Assembly (NCBI GenBank): GCA_964384345.1
Contig: CAYLKD010000001.1
Coordinates: forward strand, 160,848-224,847
From: JASLCR01 sp964384345
GTDB taxonomy: Bacteria > Patescibacteriota > Saccharimonadia > Saccharimonadales > Saccharimonadaceae
Direction: 5' to 3'
DNA length: 64,000 nucleotides
The position numbers and the translations under genes are program-made. Shown here in pieces: positions 51,290 to 59,301 of this stretch. The stretch's first letter is position 1. Each line of letters begins with the position of its first letter. The notes under the pieces were generated by a model that saw only the letters and a program-made list of their open reading frames with translations, had not been told where the DNA came from and ran no database searches.

Positions 51290-51406
51290 TTTTCCACAAC
51301 CATGAAAACCATTCGTCGTAGACAGTGCTCCATGGTGATAGAGTTATCCACAGGCAGCAGCTGACACCTTACGATGTGTGGATAACTAACTTGCAACTGT
51401 GGATGA
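51290..51406. other. Probable oriC: DnaA-box cluster between dnaA and rpmH
   Basis: TTTTCCACA (51290-51298), TTATCCACA (51344-51352, perfect), TGTGGATAA (51377-51385, perfect on the other strand), TGTGGATGA (51398-51406). The rpmH-dnaA interval is a classic origin site. No clear A+T-rich unwinding element with 13-mers could be defined by eye. Confidence 0.8.
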
Positions 51407-51421
51407 AAAAAGTTCTAGCGG

Positions 51422-51450
51422 TTGAGTTATATGAGCGAATATAGTATAGT
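51422..51450 (+). promoter_or_regulatory. rpmH promoter
   Basis: TTGAGT (51422-51427), 17 nt, TATAGT (51445-51450); ATG 10 nt later without a ribosome binding site. Confidence 0.75.
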
Positions 51451-51460
51451 CATATTCGAT

Positions 51461-51598
51461 ATGCCTAAACGAACCCACCAACCACACACACGTCATCGTG
51501 CTAAAACACACGGCTTTCGTGCACGTGTCTCAACCAAGGCTGGCCGGGCTGTCCTGAAGCGCCGACGCGCCAAAGGTCGCGCACGAGTCGCCCTCTAA
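51461..51598 (+). CDS. rpmH: Ribosomal protein L34
   Basis: 45 aa: starts MPKRTHQPHTRHRAKTHGF and ends VLKRRRAKGRARVAL, the very basic L34 pattern (KRTxQPxxxxRxxxHGFxxRxxTxxGRxVLxxRRxKGR). Located, as in most bacteria, between dnaA and rnpA. Followed by a terminator, after which rnpA has its own -10 box. Confidence 0.97.
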   Translation: MPKRTHQPHTRHRAKTHGFRARVSTKAGRAVLKRRRAKGRARVAL

Positions 51599-51604
51599 GT
51601 CATT

Positions 51605-51630
51605 TACCGCCCAGTAATGGGCGGTATTTT
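51605..51630 (+). terminator. rpmH terminator
   Basis: TACCGCCCA (51605-51613), GTAA, TGGGCGGTA (51618-51626), TTTT. Confidence 0.9.
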
Positions 51631-51644
51631 GTATACTAGTAACA

Positions 51645-52025
51645 ATGCTTTCATTTACTCATCGCTTCCACGGCTACAATTCACTGCGGTTCGTCTACAA
51701 AAACGGCGCCGTCTCCCGTTGCAAATACGTCACCCTCAAAGCTACAAAAAATCCACGACGCACCCATTCACGTGTCTCGATAGTTGTCAGTCGCAAGATC
51801 TCTAAACGCGCAGTGAAACGAAACCGAATACGTCGTCGCTTATATGAATGGTTTCGCCGCGAACTACCGAATCTTGAGAGCCCGATCGACGTCGTATGTG
51901 TCGTGACATCACCCGAGCTAATAACAATGTCCGCGAGCGACGTTGATGCGATGCTCAGAAGTCTTGTTACCCAGGCTAACCTCTATAAAGATCAGTCAGA
52001 AACTGCTACAATAGAAACTAAATAG
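51645..52025 (+). CDS. rnpA: Ribonuclease P protein component
   Basis: 126 aa. FTHRFHGYNSLRFVYKNGAV, RVSIVVSRKISKRAVKRNRIRRRLYEWFR: the RNR motif (AVKRNRIRRRL) and the basic RNA-binding helix are clear. Works with the RNase P RNA to trim the 5' ends of tRNAs. TATACT (51632-51637) ends 7 nt before the ATG, so leaderless. The RNA component is not in the window. Confidence 0.95.
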   Translation: MLSFTHRFHGYNSLRFVYKNGAVSRCKYVTLKATKNPRRTHSRVSIVVSRKISKRAVKRNRIRRRLYEWFRRELPNLESPIDVVCVVTSPELITMSASDVDAMLRSLVTQANLYKDQSETATIETK

Positions 52026-52063
52026 TTTACAGCGTGCGTTTAGTCGCCAGAGGGAAGTAACCA

Positions 52064-52999
52064 GTGAATATCTTTGATCTCATTATTGTGCAGCCAATCT
52101 TCAACCTACTGATTGGCATCTATAGCTTTATACCGGGTCGTGACTTTGGTGTCGCGATCATCATCTTTACGGTTTTGGTTCGTTTTGCATTGTACCCATT
52201 AACAAAAAGTATGCTGCATCAATCTCGTCAGATGCGCAAACTACAGCCAGAACTTGCTCGCATCAAAAAGCAGTCAAAAGGCAACCGCCAAGCTGAAAGT
52301 GCCCAAATGATGGAGCTTTACAAGAAACATAACGTCAATCCATTTCGTTCAATCGGTATTTTGATTATCCAACTGCCTATATTTATCGCGCTCTATCACG
52401 TGATTCAGATATTTACCCTGCACCGTGACCAAGTCGCGAAGTACACCTACGGTTTCATGGACGGCCTCAAACCGGTAGCCGATTTGATCGCTCATCCAGA
52501 AAACTTTAATGAAAAGCTTCTAGGCATCATTGATCTTGCTAAACCAGCCTTTCACGATGGACGTGTTGAGATCTTCCTTGTACTCCTTGCGATCATCGCG
52601 GCAGTTACGCAGTACATCATGTCAAAACAGACGATGCCACAAACCCAATCAACCAAGCGACTGCGTGACATCATGGCCGAAGCTGCCGAGGGTAAGCAAG
52701 CGAATCAATCAGAAATGAACGCCATCGTTATGGGTCGCATGGCAAAGATACTACCACTGTTTATGTTCTTTGTGATGATAAGTGTCCCCGGTGCGCTAGC
52801 TCTGTACTATACGGTTTCAAACCTCGTAGCGGTTGCTCAGCAACGCTACCTGCTCCAAAAAGACGAAGACGAACTCGAAGAAATTGCTGATGAAGCACCA
52901 ATAAAGCCAGGCAAAAAAGCCACCATCAAAGCGCGCGAAAAAGCCGCCAAAGAAGCAACTGTAACGCGTATCGTCGCTAAAGATAAGGCAGGAAAATAA
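52064..52999 (+). CDS. yidC: Membrane protein insertase YidC/Oxa1
   Basis: 311 aa from a GTG at 52064 with GAGGGAAG upstream. Short form without the large periplasmic domain of Gram-negatives. Five helices: FNLLIGIYSFIPG, FGVAIIIFTVLVRFALYPLT with the conserved Arg in the groove, FRSIGILIIQLPIFIALYHVI, VEIFLVLLAIIAAVTQYIM, ILPLFMFFVMISVPGALALYYTVSNLVAVAQQ. The C-terminal tail is basic and binds ribosomes. yidD, often between rnpA and yidC, is missing. Confidence 0.95.
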   Translation: MNIFDLIIVQPIFNLLIGIYSFIPGRDFGVAIIIFTVLVRFALYPLTKSMLHQSRQMRKLQPELARIKKQSKGNRQAESAQMMELYKKHNVNPFRSIGILIIQLPIFIALYHVIQIFTLHRDQVAKYTYGFMDGLKPVADLIAHPENFNEKLLGIIDLAKPAFHDGRVEIFLVLLAIIAAVTQYIMSKQTMPQTQSTKRLRDIMAEAAEGKQANQSEMNAIVMGRMAKILPLFMFFVMISVPGALALYYTVSNLVAVAQQRYLLQKDEDELEEIADEAPIKPGKKATIKAREKAAKEATVTRIVAKDKAGK

Positions 53000-53000
53000 C

Positions 53001-53462
53001 ATGACACAAGATGAATCTGTTGCTTTCGCAAAAAAATACCTTGAAGATTTGCTGGCGTTCTTTGAAGTGAACGTCGAGGTTGAGGCAACGCTCAGTGATG
53101 ACATCATCGAACTACGAGTTCCTTCAACCGACAACAATAGTATCCTGATCGGTCGTAGTGCTGAAACGCTTCGTGCGTTGCAGTATACGCTCTCAACCAC
53201 GCTTCGCAACCGAGACGCCGAAGTTATACGCGTCAACGTCGATATAGCTGATTACAAAAAACAGCGCGCGCTAAAGATCGCCGATCAAGCTCGTGGTTGG
53301 ATAGAAGAAGTTCGAAAAACTGGTGATTCGCATGTAGTGAGTCTCAATGCCGCTGATCGCCGTGTTGTCCATCAAGTAGCCACAGAATTTGATGATGTTC
53401 AGACCTTCTCTGAAGGTGAAGGCCGAGACCGAAAAATCATTATTGCACAAAAAAGTTCGTAA
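53001..53462 (+). CDS. jag: KH-R3H RNA-binding protein Jag/KhpB
   Basis: 153 aa, 1 nt behind yidC. KH domain (SILIGRSAETLRALQYTLSTTL, GxxG-like loop IGRSAET) and R3H domain (DRRVVHQVATEFDDVQTFSEGEGRDRKIIIAQK). The N-terminal Jag domain found in Firmicutes is absent. In those bacteria it binds many small RNAs and affects cell division. Convergent with the GT4 gene, 3 nt apart. Confidence 0.93.
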   Translation: MTQDESVAFAKKYLEDLLAFFEVNVEVEATLSDDIIELRVPSTDNNSILIGRSAETLRALQYTLSTTLRNRDAEVIRVNVDIADYKKQRALKIADQARGWIEEVRKTGDSHVVSLNAADRRVVHQVATEFDDVQTFSEGEGRDRKIIIAQKSS

Positions 53463-53465
53463 GAA

Positions 53466-54560
53466 TTAGTTTTTGTTGAGCGCTTGATTGTACACATCGA
53501 GCGTCTGTTCGGCCATTCGCTTCCATGAGTATTTTTTTACCTGTTCGTAGCCACTAGCAACCAGCCTGCTACGTAGCTGCTCGTCTGTCATGATTTGCTC
53601 GATTGTACTCGCAATTTCCTCTGGTTTTGCGGGGTCAAAATACGCGGCTGCTTCGCCGTATACCTCAGGAAGACACGTTGCATCACTGCTTGCAACGGGT
53701 GCTCCTTGAAGCATTGCCTCGAGGCCCATCAAGCCAAACCCTTCCATAAATGAAGGGAACACATAGACTTTTGTATGTTGATAAAGCCAATTGAGTTGAT
53801 CATCCGATACGAAACCGGTAAAAATGATATTCTTGTACCCAAGCTTTTTGAAATACACTTGGTTTTTTTGAGCTGGGCTATCGATCTTGCCAGCCAGCAC
53901 TAAATATAGATCAGGGTATTTTTTTAAGAGCGATTGATGTGCTGCAGCGAGGCCACGCGCGTTTTTATAGTCACTTTGTTGCCCAACGAATAGTATGAAA
54001 TTAGCAGAGGGAAGTGGATACGCATCGCTACCTGTAGTTTTAAGTTCTGCCGCCTCGTAGGTGCGGATCACTTTTTCACTCGAAAGACGATATCTCTCTA
54101 AGACCTCGTTCTTCGTAAAGTCCGTCGGTACAATGATTGCGCGACTACTGTTTGCTACTTGCCAAAATACAAACCGACCTATGAACTGCTTTGATTTGTA
54201 AATTAACCAGTTTTTATCGGGATTATAGGTCTTCAAAAGTGTCAAATCATGAAACGTCGTGACTTTTTTGCCGCGATACAGTATCGGCTGCTGCGGCATT
54301 GTAAAGTGTACAAGATCAGCCTTTAATGAGTTTAGTACACGCAGTAGACCGTACTGTTCGTTAAACGAATAACTGTCAAATTCAGCAATATTAATTCGAA
54401 AGTTGGGGTTTGTCGGCGCCCAATACTTCTCATCCTTTTTTCGTACCAATACCGTATAGCTGTTTGTGCTATCTATATTTTCGAGGTGATGTAATAACCG
54501 CTCGACATATCGCCCAGTTGTTGAGCTGATGATCCGTGCATCTATGACGATATGACTCAT
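53466..54560 (-). CDS. Glycosyltransferase family 4
   Basis: 364 aa from the ATG at 54560; the frame extends to 54599, inside gtrA. GT-B fold: VIDARIISSTTGRYVERLLHHL, LVHFTMPQQPILYRGKKVTTFHD, VGQQSDYKNARGLAAAHQSLLK, and the donor-site motif FPSFMEGFGLMGLEAMLQGAPVASSDATCLPEV. It adds a sugar to a lipid- or wall-linked glycan. In an operon with gtrA and a GtrB-like gene, separated from gtrA by 1 nt. Confidence 0.92.
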   Translation of the reverse strand: MSHIVIDARIISSTTGRYVERLLHHLENIDSTNSYTVLVRKKDEKYWAPTNPNFRINIAEFDSYSFNEQYGLLRVLNSLKADLVHFTMPQQPILYRGKKVTTFHDLTLLKTYNPDKNWLIYKSKQFIGRFVFWQVANSSRAIIVPTDFTKNEVLERYRLSSEKVIRTYEAAELKTTGSDAYPLPSANFILFVGQQSDYKNARGLAAAHQSLLKKYPDLYLVLAGKIDSPAQKNQVYFKKLGYKNIIFTGFVSDDQLNWLYQHTKVYVFPSFMEGFGLMGLEAMLQGAPVASSDATCLPEVYGEAAAYFDPAKPEEIASTIEQIMTDEQLRSRLVASGYEQVKKYSWKRMAEQTLDVYNQALNKN

Positions 54561-54561
54561 C

Positions 54562-54993
54562 TTACAGTGATTCCGAATGAGTGTGTTTTTTGAAAACAAT
54601 TCGTGAGTATGTGAAATAATTCCAGAGTAACGTTACCCCTGTTGCTGCAAATTTGGCAACGAGTAACAATAAATTGTCATTACTAATTGTATTGTTTAGC
54701 AGCGATTCGACGGCCCAGATGATAGGTGGCTGCAAGATCCAGAGCCCAAAGAACGTAAAGAGAAAATACAATATGATTTGCCGCTTTGGATCGCCATTGT
54801 GATCTTTAAACGTAAATTTTCGATTGACACTAAAGCTAAAACAAAATGCAACGCCGGTTGAAATGAAGTTTGCGGCGATTGATGTTAAACCAATTGCGTG
54901 TAAGCCAAATAATATACCAAAATCAAGCGCTGTACTGATCGCCCCGACAAGTGCAAATCGCCCTTTTTGTCGTTTATTTCTGATGCGCGGCAT
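54562..54993 (-). CDS. GtrA-family flippase-like membrane protein
   Basis: 143 aa with four helices: FALVGAISTALDFGILFGL, ISTGVAFCFSFSVNRKFTF (the conserved NRKFTF), IILYFLFTFFGLWILQP, LVAKFAATGVTLLWNYFTYSRIVF (ending R-x-V-F). GtrA proteins flip polyprenyl-phosphate sugars across the membrane. It directly follows the GtrB-like enzyme that makes such substrates, with a 20-nt overlap. Confidence 0.92.
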   Translation of the reverse strand: MPRIRNKRQKGRFALVGAISTALDFGILFGLHAIGLTSIAANFISTGVAFCFSFSVNRKFTFKDHNGDPKRQIILYFLFTFFGLWILQPPIIWAVESLLNNTISNDNLLLLVAKFAATGVTLLWNYFTYSRIVFKKHTHSESL

Positions 54994-55912
54994 GGATTTC
55001 CTCTACAAAGTACAGTGGTCGATGCTTCGTTTCGACAAAGATCCGCCCGACATATTCACCGATGATGCCCAGTGATAGTAGTTGTACACCACCGAGAAAT
55101 AATATAACAGCCATCATTGATGGGTAGCCGGCAAGATCATTACCAAACAATATCGTCCGAATAACAAGGTACAAAATATAAATAAAAGCCAGTAGCGATA
55201 CAACGATCCCAAAGAACGAGGCAATACGCAGCGGAGCAGTGGTAAAAGAGGTAATGCCATCGATCGCAAGATTGAATAGTTTTATGTAGTTCCATTTGGT
55301 TTCACCAGCAAGCCGAGCATCACGGTCATAGATAATTTCCTTTTTGCGGTAGCCGATCCAGCTAAACATTCCCTTTGTATACCGCTCTGATTCGCGAAAT
55401 TCTCGAAGCGCTTCCACGCAGCGCTTATCGAGCAAGCGGAAGTCACCGGTATCGCGTTGGATGGTAACATTGGTCGAACTCTGTAAAATACGATAAAACC
55501 ACGTTGAAGTGAGTTTCTTTACCCAGCTTTCTCCGGCTCGTGATCGCCGCTTGGCATAGATATCATCGTAACCCTCTTCCCAATATTCGAGCATTTTTGG
55601 TATGAGCTCTGGTGGATCTTGTAGGTCGGCATCGATAATGACGATAGCATCGCCTTTGGCGTGATCAAGACCGGCTATCATTGCAACCTCTTTACCAAAA
55701 TTACGCGATAAGTTTATATAGCTCACGCGAGTATCTCTTTGAGCGTAGATCTTAATTTGCTCAAGCGTCGAGTCACGACTACCATCATTGATAAAAAAGA
55801 ATTCAAACCGATAGTTTTTGTTATCCTCGGCAAGTTTACCGAGGCGCTCATAAAGCGGTCGAAGCACTTCAGCTTCGTTGTAAGCGGGTATAAGAATAGT
55901 GATATGTTTCAT
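54974..55912 (-). CDS. GtrB/DPM-like polyprenyl-phosphate glycosyltransferase
   Basis: 312 aa from the ATG at 55912 (TATACT ends 16 nt upstream; an earlier ATG lies too close to it). GT2 domain: ITILIPAYNEAEVLRPLYERL, FFINDGSRDSTLEQIK, INLSRNFGKEVAMIAGLDHAKGDAIVIIDADLQDPPELIPKML. Two C-terminal helices (TAPLRIASFFGIVVSLLAFIYILYLVI; GYPSMMAVILFLGGVQLLSLGIIGEYVGRIFVETKHRP). Makes undecaprenyl-phosphate glucose or a similar donor for GtrA. Confidence 0.93.
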   Translation of the reverse strand: MKHITILIPAYNEAEVLRPLYERLGKLAEDNKNYRFEFFFINDGSRDSTLEQIKIYAQRDTRVSYINLSRNFGKEVAMIAGLDHAKGDAIVIIDADLQDPPELIPKMLEYWEEGYDDIYAKRRSRAGESWVKKLTSTWFYRILQSSTNVTIQRDTGDFRLLDKRCVEALREFRESERYTKGMFSWIGYRKKEIIYDRDARLAGETKWNYIKLFNLAIDGITSFTTAPLRIASFFGIVVSLLAFIYILYLVIRTILFGNDLAGYPSMMAVILFLGGVQLLSLGIIGEYVGRIFVETKHRPLYFVEEIHAAHQK

Positions 55913-55934
55913 GCGATTGTCAGTCATTAGTATA

Positions 55935-56792
55935 TCATTTGACGGACTCAATTAGCTGACTACTCGAATTTGCCATGATAACGCCAGCCTTTTGCAAAGC
56001 ATGTGATTTTGCTGCTGCTGATTCGTCGTTAGTCGAGAGTATTGCTCCCGCGTGACCGAGTTGGATGCCTTTAGGTGCAGCGTATCCGACTATATAGCCA
56101 TAGACCGGCTTGGTGACATGCGCGGCGATGAAGCTAGCTGCCTCTATCTCCTCGGTGCCACCGATTTCTCCAACCATGACAATACTTGTTACCTCGGGGT
56201 CATTTTGAAATAGGGCAATACAGTCCACAAAACTCGTACCCTTGATCGGATCTCCACCTATGCCTATGACGTATTTTTGGCCAACGCCACGGCGCGAGAG
56301 ACCTGCGACGACTTCGTACGTTAGTGTGCCGCTTCGACTCACGAGACCAACAGTGCCTGGTAGCCCTAAGGACGCTGGAATGATACCGAGTTTGAGTTTG
56401 CCCGGCAGTAATATTCCTGGACAGTTTGGTCCAATGAGTCTTGATTTTGAATCTTTCAGACGTTTGTTGATAACGAGCATATCGTGAATCGGGATGCCTT
56501 CGGTGATACATACAATAAGCGGAACTTCAGCGCTGATAGCCTCTAAGATCGCGCCCTTTGCAAATGGCGCAGGCACGAAGATTACCGATGCATCGACAGC
56601 ATGATCTTGTTTGATACTGGTGATGGAGTCGTAGACTGGGATCTCATCTACCGTACTACCTGCTTTGGTCGGCGAAGTCCCAGCGATGACTGAGGTGCCC
56701 GCAGCCACCATGGCACGGGTATGAAAGGCGCCATGATGACCGGTGATGCCTTGAACGATGACGTTATTGCCGTCAAATAGTGCAGGATTCAT
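55935..56792 (-). CDS. sucD: Succinyl-CoA synthetase alpha subunit
   Basis: 285 aa from the ATG at 56792, overlapping sucC by 4 nt. CoA-binding VIVQGITGHHGAFHTRAMVAAGT, VGLVSRSGTLTYEVVAGLSRRGVGQKYVIGIGGDP, and the phosphohistidine loop LGHAGAIL. With SucC it converts succinyl-CoA to succinate with NTP formation. No other TCA-cycle gene is in the window, so the physiological substrate may differ (a related acyl-CoA). Confidence 0.92.
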   Translation of the reverse strand: MNPALFDGNNVIVQGITGHHGAFHTRAMVAAGTSVIAGTSPTKAGSTVDEIPVYDSITSIKQDHAVDASVIFVPAPFAKGAILEAISAEVPLIVCITEGIPIHDMLVINKRLKDSKSRLIGPNCPGILLPGKLKLGIIPASLGLPGTVGLVSRSGTLTYEVVAGLSRRGVGQKYVIGIGGDPIKGTSFVDCIALFQNDPEVTSIVMVGEIGGTEEIEAASFIAAHVTKPVYGYIVGYAAPKGIQLGHAGAILSTNDESAAAKSHALQKAGVIMANSSSQLIESVK

Positions 56793-57883
56793 AATCGCAG
56801 CGCTCCTTTGGCAGCCTCGATACATACCTCAAACGAGGTTTTGAGCGGAATGTTTTGTGCACTCAGAAGTTCCTTCGCTTGATCGACATTAGTTCCTTCA
56901 AGTCGTATGAAAAGAGGTGGCAAATTTGGAATATTCTTTTTTGCGCCGATGATGGCTTTCGCTACTTCATCGCAACGAGTGATTCCAGCGAAAATATTAA
57001 TAATGATCGCCTTCACGTTTTTGTAATCCGAGATACTGCGAAATGCTGCCTTCACACTATCTTCATTGGCGCCACCACCGATATCGAGGAAGTTTGCTGG
57101 CGTCAGTCCAGCCGCTGTTACACTGTCGACCGTTGCCATCGCGAGCCCCGCACCATTGGCTATTGTGGCAATGTCACCCTCGGGATCAAGGGTGACAAAG
57201 TTGACACTTGGGGTTGGCGTCTCAAAATCCCATTCTTTATGTCGAAAGAGAGCGGCGTCATCTAGTGTCATTTTGCAGTCACCAGCGATGAGCTTCGCAT
57301 CATCGGTCAGGACCAGAGGATTGATCTCGATCAGAGTTGCGTCATTTTTTACGAAACATTCATACAAGTGTTCTGCGATATCCTGAAGCGTATATGCATG
57401 AGACTGCATATCGTAATAATCCGCTAGTTTTTGGCCGATTTGATCAAAATCAATCCGGTTTTTCGTGCTAAATTCATCAGCTGGGAGCCGCAAAAAGCTC
57501 GCTTTGTCGTTGTCCTCGACTTCTACACCACCGTTTGTATGAGCCATGAATACAATCTGTGCTTCAGCTCGGTCGATGAGAATCGATAGATACAATTCAC
57601 GCGTGATTGATAGTTTCTCTTCGAGCAACAGTTTTTTCGGTAGATGAGACTGTATTGGTAGCTTACTGACATCTGTTACAGCTTGTTCTAAAGCTTCTTC
57701 CGTATCTGCAACAACAATCCCGCCAGCTTTGCCACGTCCACCTATAGGCACCTGTGATTTTACAACGCGCGGTAATGATACGTTTACAGAGACACTACCA
57801 GCATCGATGACATCGCCCTCAGGGATGGGTACGCTGGCTATATGGAGGAGTTGCTTTGCCTCGTATTCGAGTAAAACTGGCAT
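56789..57883 (-). CDS. sucC: Succinyl-CoA synthetase beta subunit
   Basis: 364 aa. ATP-grasp: MPVLLEYEAKQLLHIASVPIPEGDV, VVKSQVPIGGRGKAGGI, LLLEEKLSITRELYLSILIDR, TLIEINPLVLTDDAKLIAGDCKMTLDD; C-terminal FLDIGGGANEDSVKAAF and IINIFAGITRCDEVAKAI. Slightly shorter than E. coli SucC (388). TACAAT ends 6 nt before the ATG at 57883, back to back with the cupin gene's promoter. First gene of sucCD. Confidence 0.93.
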   Translation of the reverse strand: MPVLLEYEAKQLLHIASVPIPEGDVIDAGSVSVNVSLPRVVKSQVPIGGRGKAGGIVVADTEEALEQAVTDVSKLPIQSHLPKKLLLEEKLSITRELYLSILIDRAEAQIVFMAHTNGGVEVEDNDKASFLRLPADEFSTKNRIDFDQIGQKLADYYDMQSHAYTLQDIAEHLYECFVKNDATLIEINPLVLTDDAKLIAGDCKMTLDDAALFRHKEWDFETPTPSVNFVTLDPEGDIATIANGAGLAMATVDSVTAAGLTPANFLDIGGGANEDSVKAAFRSISDYKNVKAIIINIFAGITRCDEVAKAIIGAKKNIPNLPPLFIRLEGTNVDQAKELLSAQNIPLKTSFEVCIEAAKGALRL

Positions 57884-57916
57884 ACACCTATTGTACTAGG
57901 CTATACTGAAAAAACT

Positions 57917-58456
57917 ATGACTACATTATCATCACTCGAAACAATCAACCCTAATACAGACGTTGCAGCGCTAACCGCTGAGATTATAACCGATGCGGAA
58001 AAGGCTGGTTATCGAATTGTCGAAGTAAATGACTCAAAGCCGTGGGGGGCATATGTTCGTATCAACAATGATGATGCTGATAAATTTATCGAGGAGTTTT
58101 TCCCCGGACTCACTCCAAACGAGGCTAGACTTGGCGATGACTCAGCAGAAGTGAGCCCGAAGTTTCTCATCGTCGCTCCCGGTCAGAGACTGAGTCTGCA
58201 AACTCACGCTAGACGAGCCGAGCGCTGGCGATTTCTGACACCCGGTTCGTACGTGAAAGGCGTATCAGAAGAAACCGCTGAGCAACTAGATGCAGCAGTA
58301 GATGATGTTGTACAGTTCCAAACCGGTGATCTGCACCGTTTATGTGGTTTAAGTGATGGTTTTGTCGTGGTGGCGGAGATCTGGCAACATGCAGATCCTG
58401 CGCAACTTTCTGATGAAGACGACATAAGTCGTCTACAAGATGACTACAGTCGTTAA
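57917..58456 (+). CDS. Mannose-6-phosphate isomerase-type cupin
   Basis: 179 aa. Single cupin domain: KPWGAYVRINNDDADKFIEEFF, SPKFLIVAPGQRLSLQTHARRAERWRFL, VVQFQTGDLHRLCGLSDGFVVVAEIW. This is the type II PMI domain often fused to GDP-mannose pyrophosphorylase, here alone. The metal-binding pattern has QTHARRAERW in place of Q-x-H-x-x-R-x-E-x-W, which fits the family. Interconverts mannose-6-P and fructose-6-P. TATACT ends 9 nt before the ATG. Confidence 0.85.
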   Translation: MTTLSSLETINPNTDVAALTAEIITDAEKAGYRIVEVNDSKPWGAYVRINNDDADKFIEEFFPGLTPNEARLGDDSAEVSPKFLIVAPGQRLSLQTHARRAERWRFLTPGSYVKGVSEETAEQLDAAVDDVVQFQTGDLHRLCGLSDGFVVVAEIWQHADPAQLSDEDDISRLQDDYSR

Positions 58457-58479
58457 TCAGTGTATAATTAAGCTTAGCA

Positions 58480-59301
58480 ATGATGAAACAAATTCTTTCA
58501 CTCGACCGCTATCGGTACTCACTCATACTACTTCGAGAGCTAGTTATCACAGAGTTTAGACTACGATATCAAGGATCAGTTTTAGGCTATATGTGGTCAT
58601 TATTAAAGCCACTATTTTTATTCGTTATACTTTATTTCGTATTTGTACATTTTTTGAAAGTAGGAAGCGATGTTCCGAATTGGCCGCTCGCACTTCTCTT
58701 TGGTATTGTACTGTGGAATTTCTTTTCCGAAATTACTAACAACGGCGTTGGTTCTGTTGTCGGTCGAGGAGATGTTATTCGTAAAATTAATTTCCCCAAA
58801 TACATCATTGTCTTAGCAAGCTCGGTATCTGCTTTGATTAATCTATTACTGAACTTAGTGGTGCTATCTGTGTTTATGCTCATAACCCGGCTCGATCTAA
58901 GCTGGTCATTGCTGTTAACGCCTATATTCATTATAGAGTTATTTGTTTTCGGAATCGGCATAGCTTTTATCCTTAGTACATTATTTGTGAAGTATCGAGA
59001 TATGAACTATATATGGGAAATTATTACACAGGCATTATTTTATGGATCGGCAGTAATATACCCTCTTTCCATGATCGCAAAGTCAAATAATCACTTAGCT
59101 CAACTCATTTTACTAAATCCAATTACGCAGGCTATTCAGGGTGCGCGATGGTCACTTATTGATCATGCCAATCTCACATCAGCCTCACTTGGAAGCTCTG
59201 TGCTCATGCAACTATTTCCTGTATTACTCAGTATTGTGACATTTATGTTTGGAGCGTGGTTTTTTAAGAAAAATTCACCTTACTTTGCGGAGAATATTTA
59301 G
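58480..59301 (+). CDS. Polysaccharide/teichoic-acid ABC exporter permease (Wzm/TagG-like)
   Basis: 273 aa ABC-2 type permease with six helices: VLGYMWSLLKPLFLFVILYFVFVHFL, WPLALLFGIVLWNFFSEIT, FPKYIIVLASSVSALINLLLNLVVLSVFML, LLLTPIFIIELFVFGIGIAFILSTL, ITQALFYGSAVIYPLSMI, LMQLFPVLLSIVTFMFGAWFF. ATGACT, 17 nt, TATAAT (58463-58468) precedes the ATG by 11 nt. The ATPase gene follows immediately. Exports a lipid-linked glycan. Confidence 0.93.
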   Translation: MMKQILSLDRYRYSLILLRELVITEFRLRYQGSVLGYMWSLLKPLFLFVILYFVFVHFLKVGSDVPNWPLALLFGIVLWNFFSEITNNGVGSVVGRGDVIRKINFPKYIIVLASSVSALINLLLNLVVLSVFMLITRLDLSWSLLLTPIFIIELFVFGIGIAFILSTLFVKYRDMNYIWEIITQALFYGSAVIYPLSMIAKSNNHLAQLILLNPITQAIQGARWSLIDHANLTSASLGSSVLMQLFPVLLSIVTFMFGAWFFKKNSPYFAENI

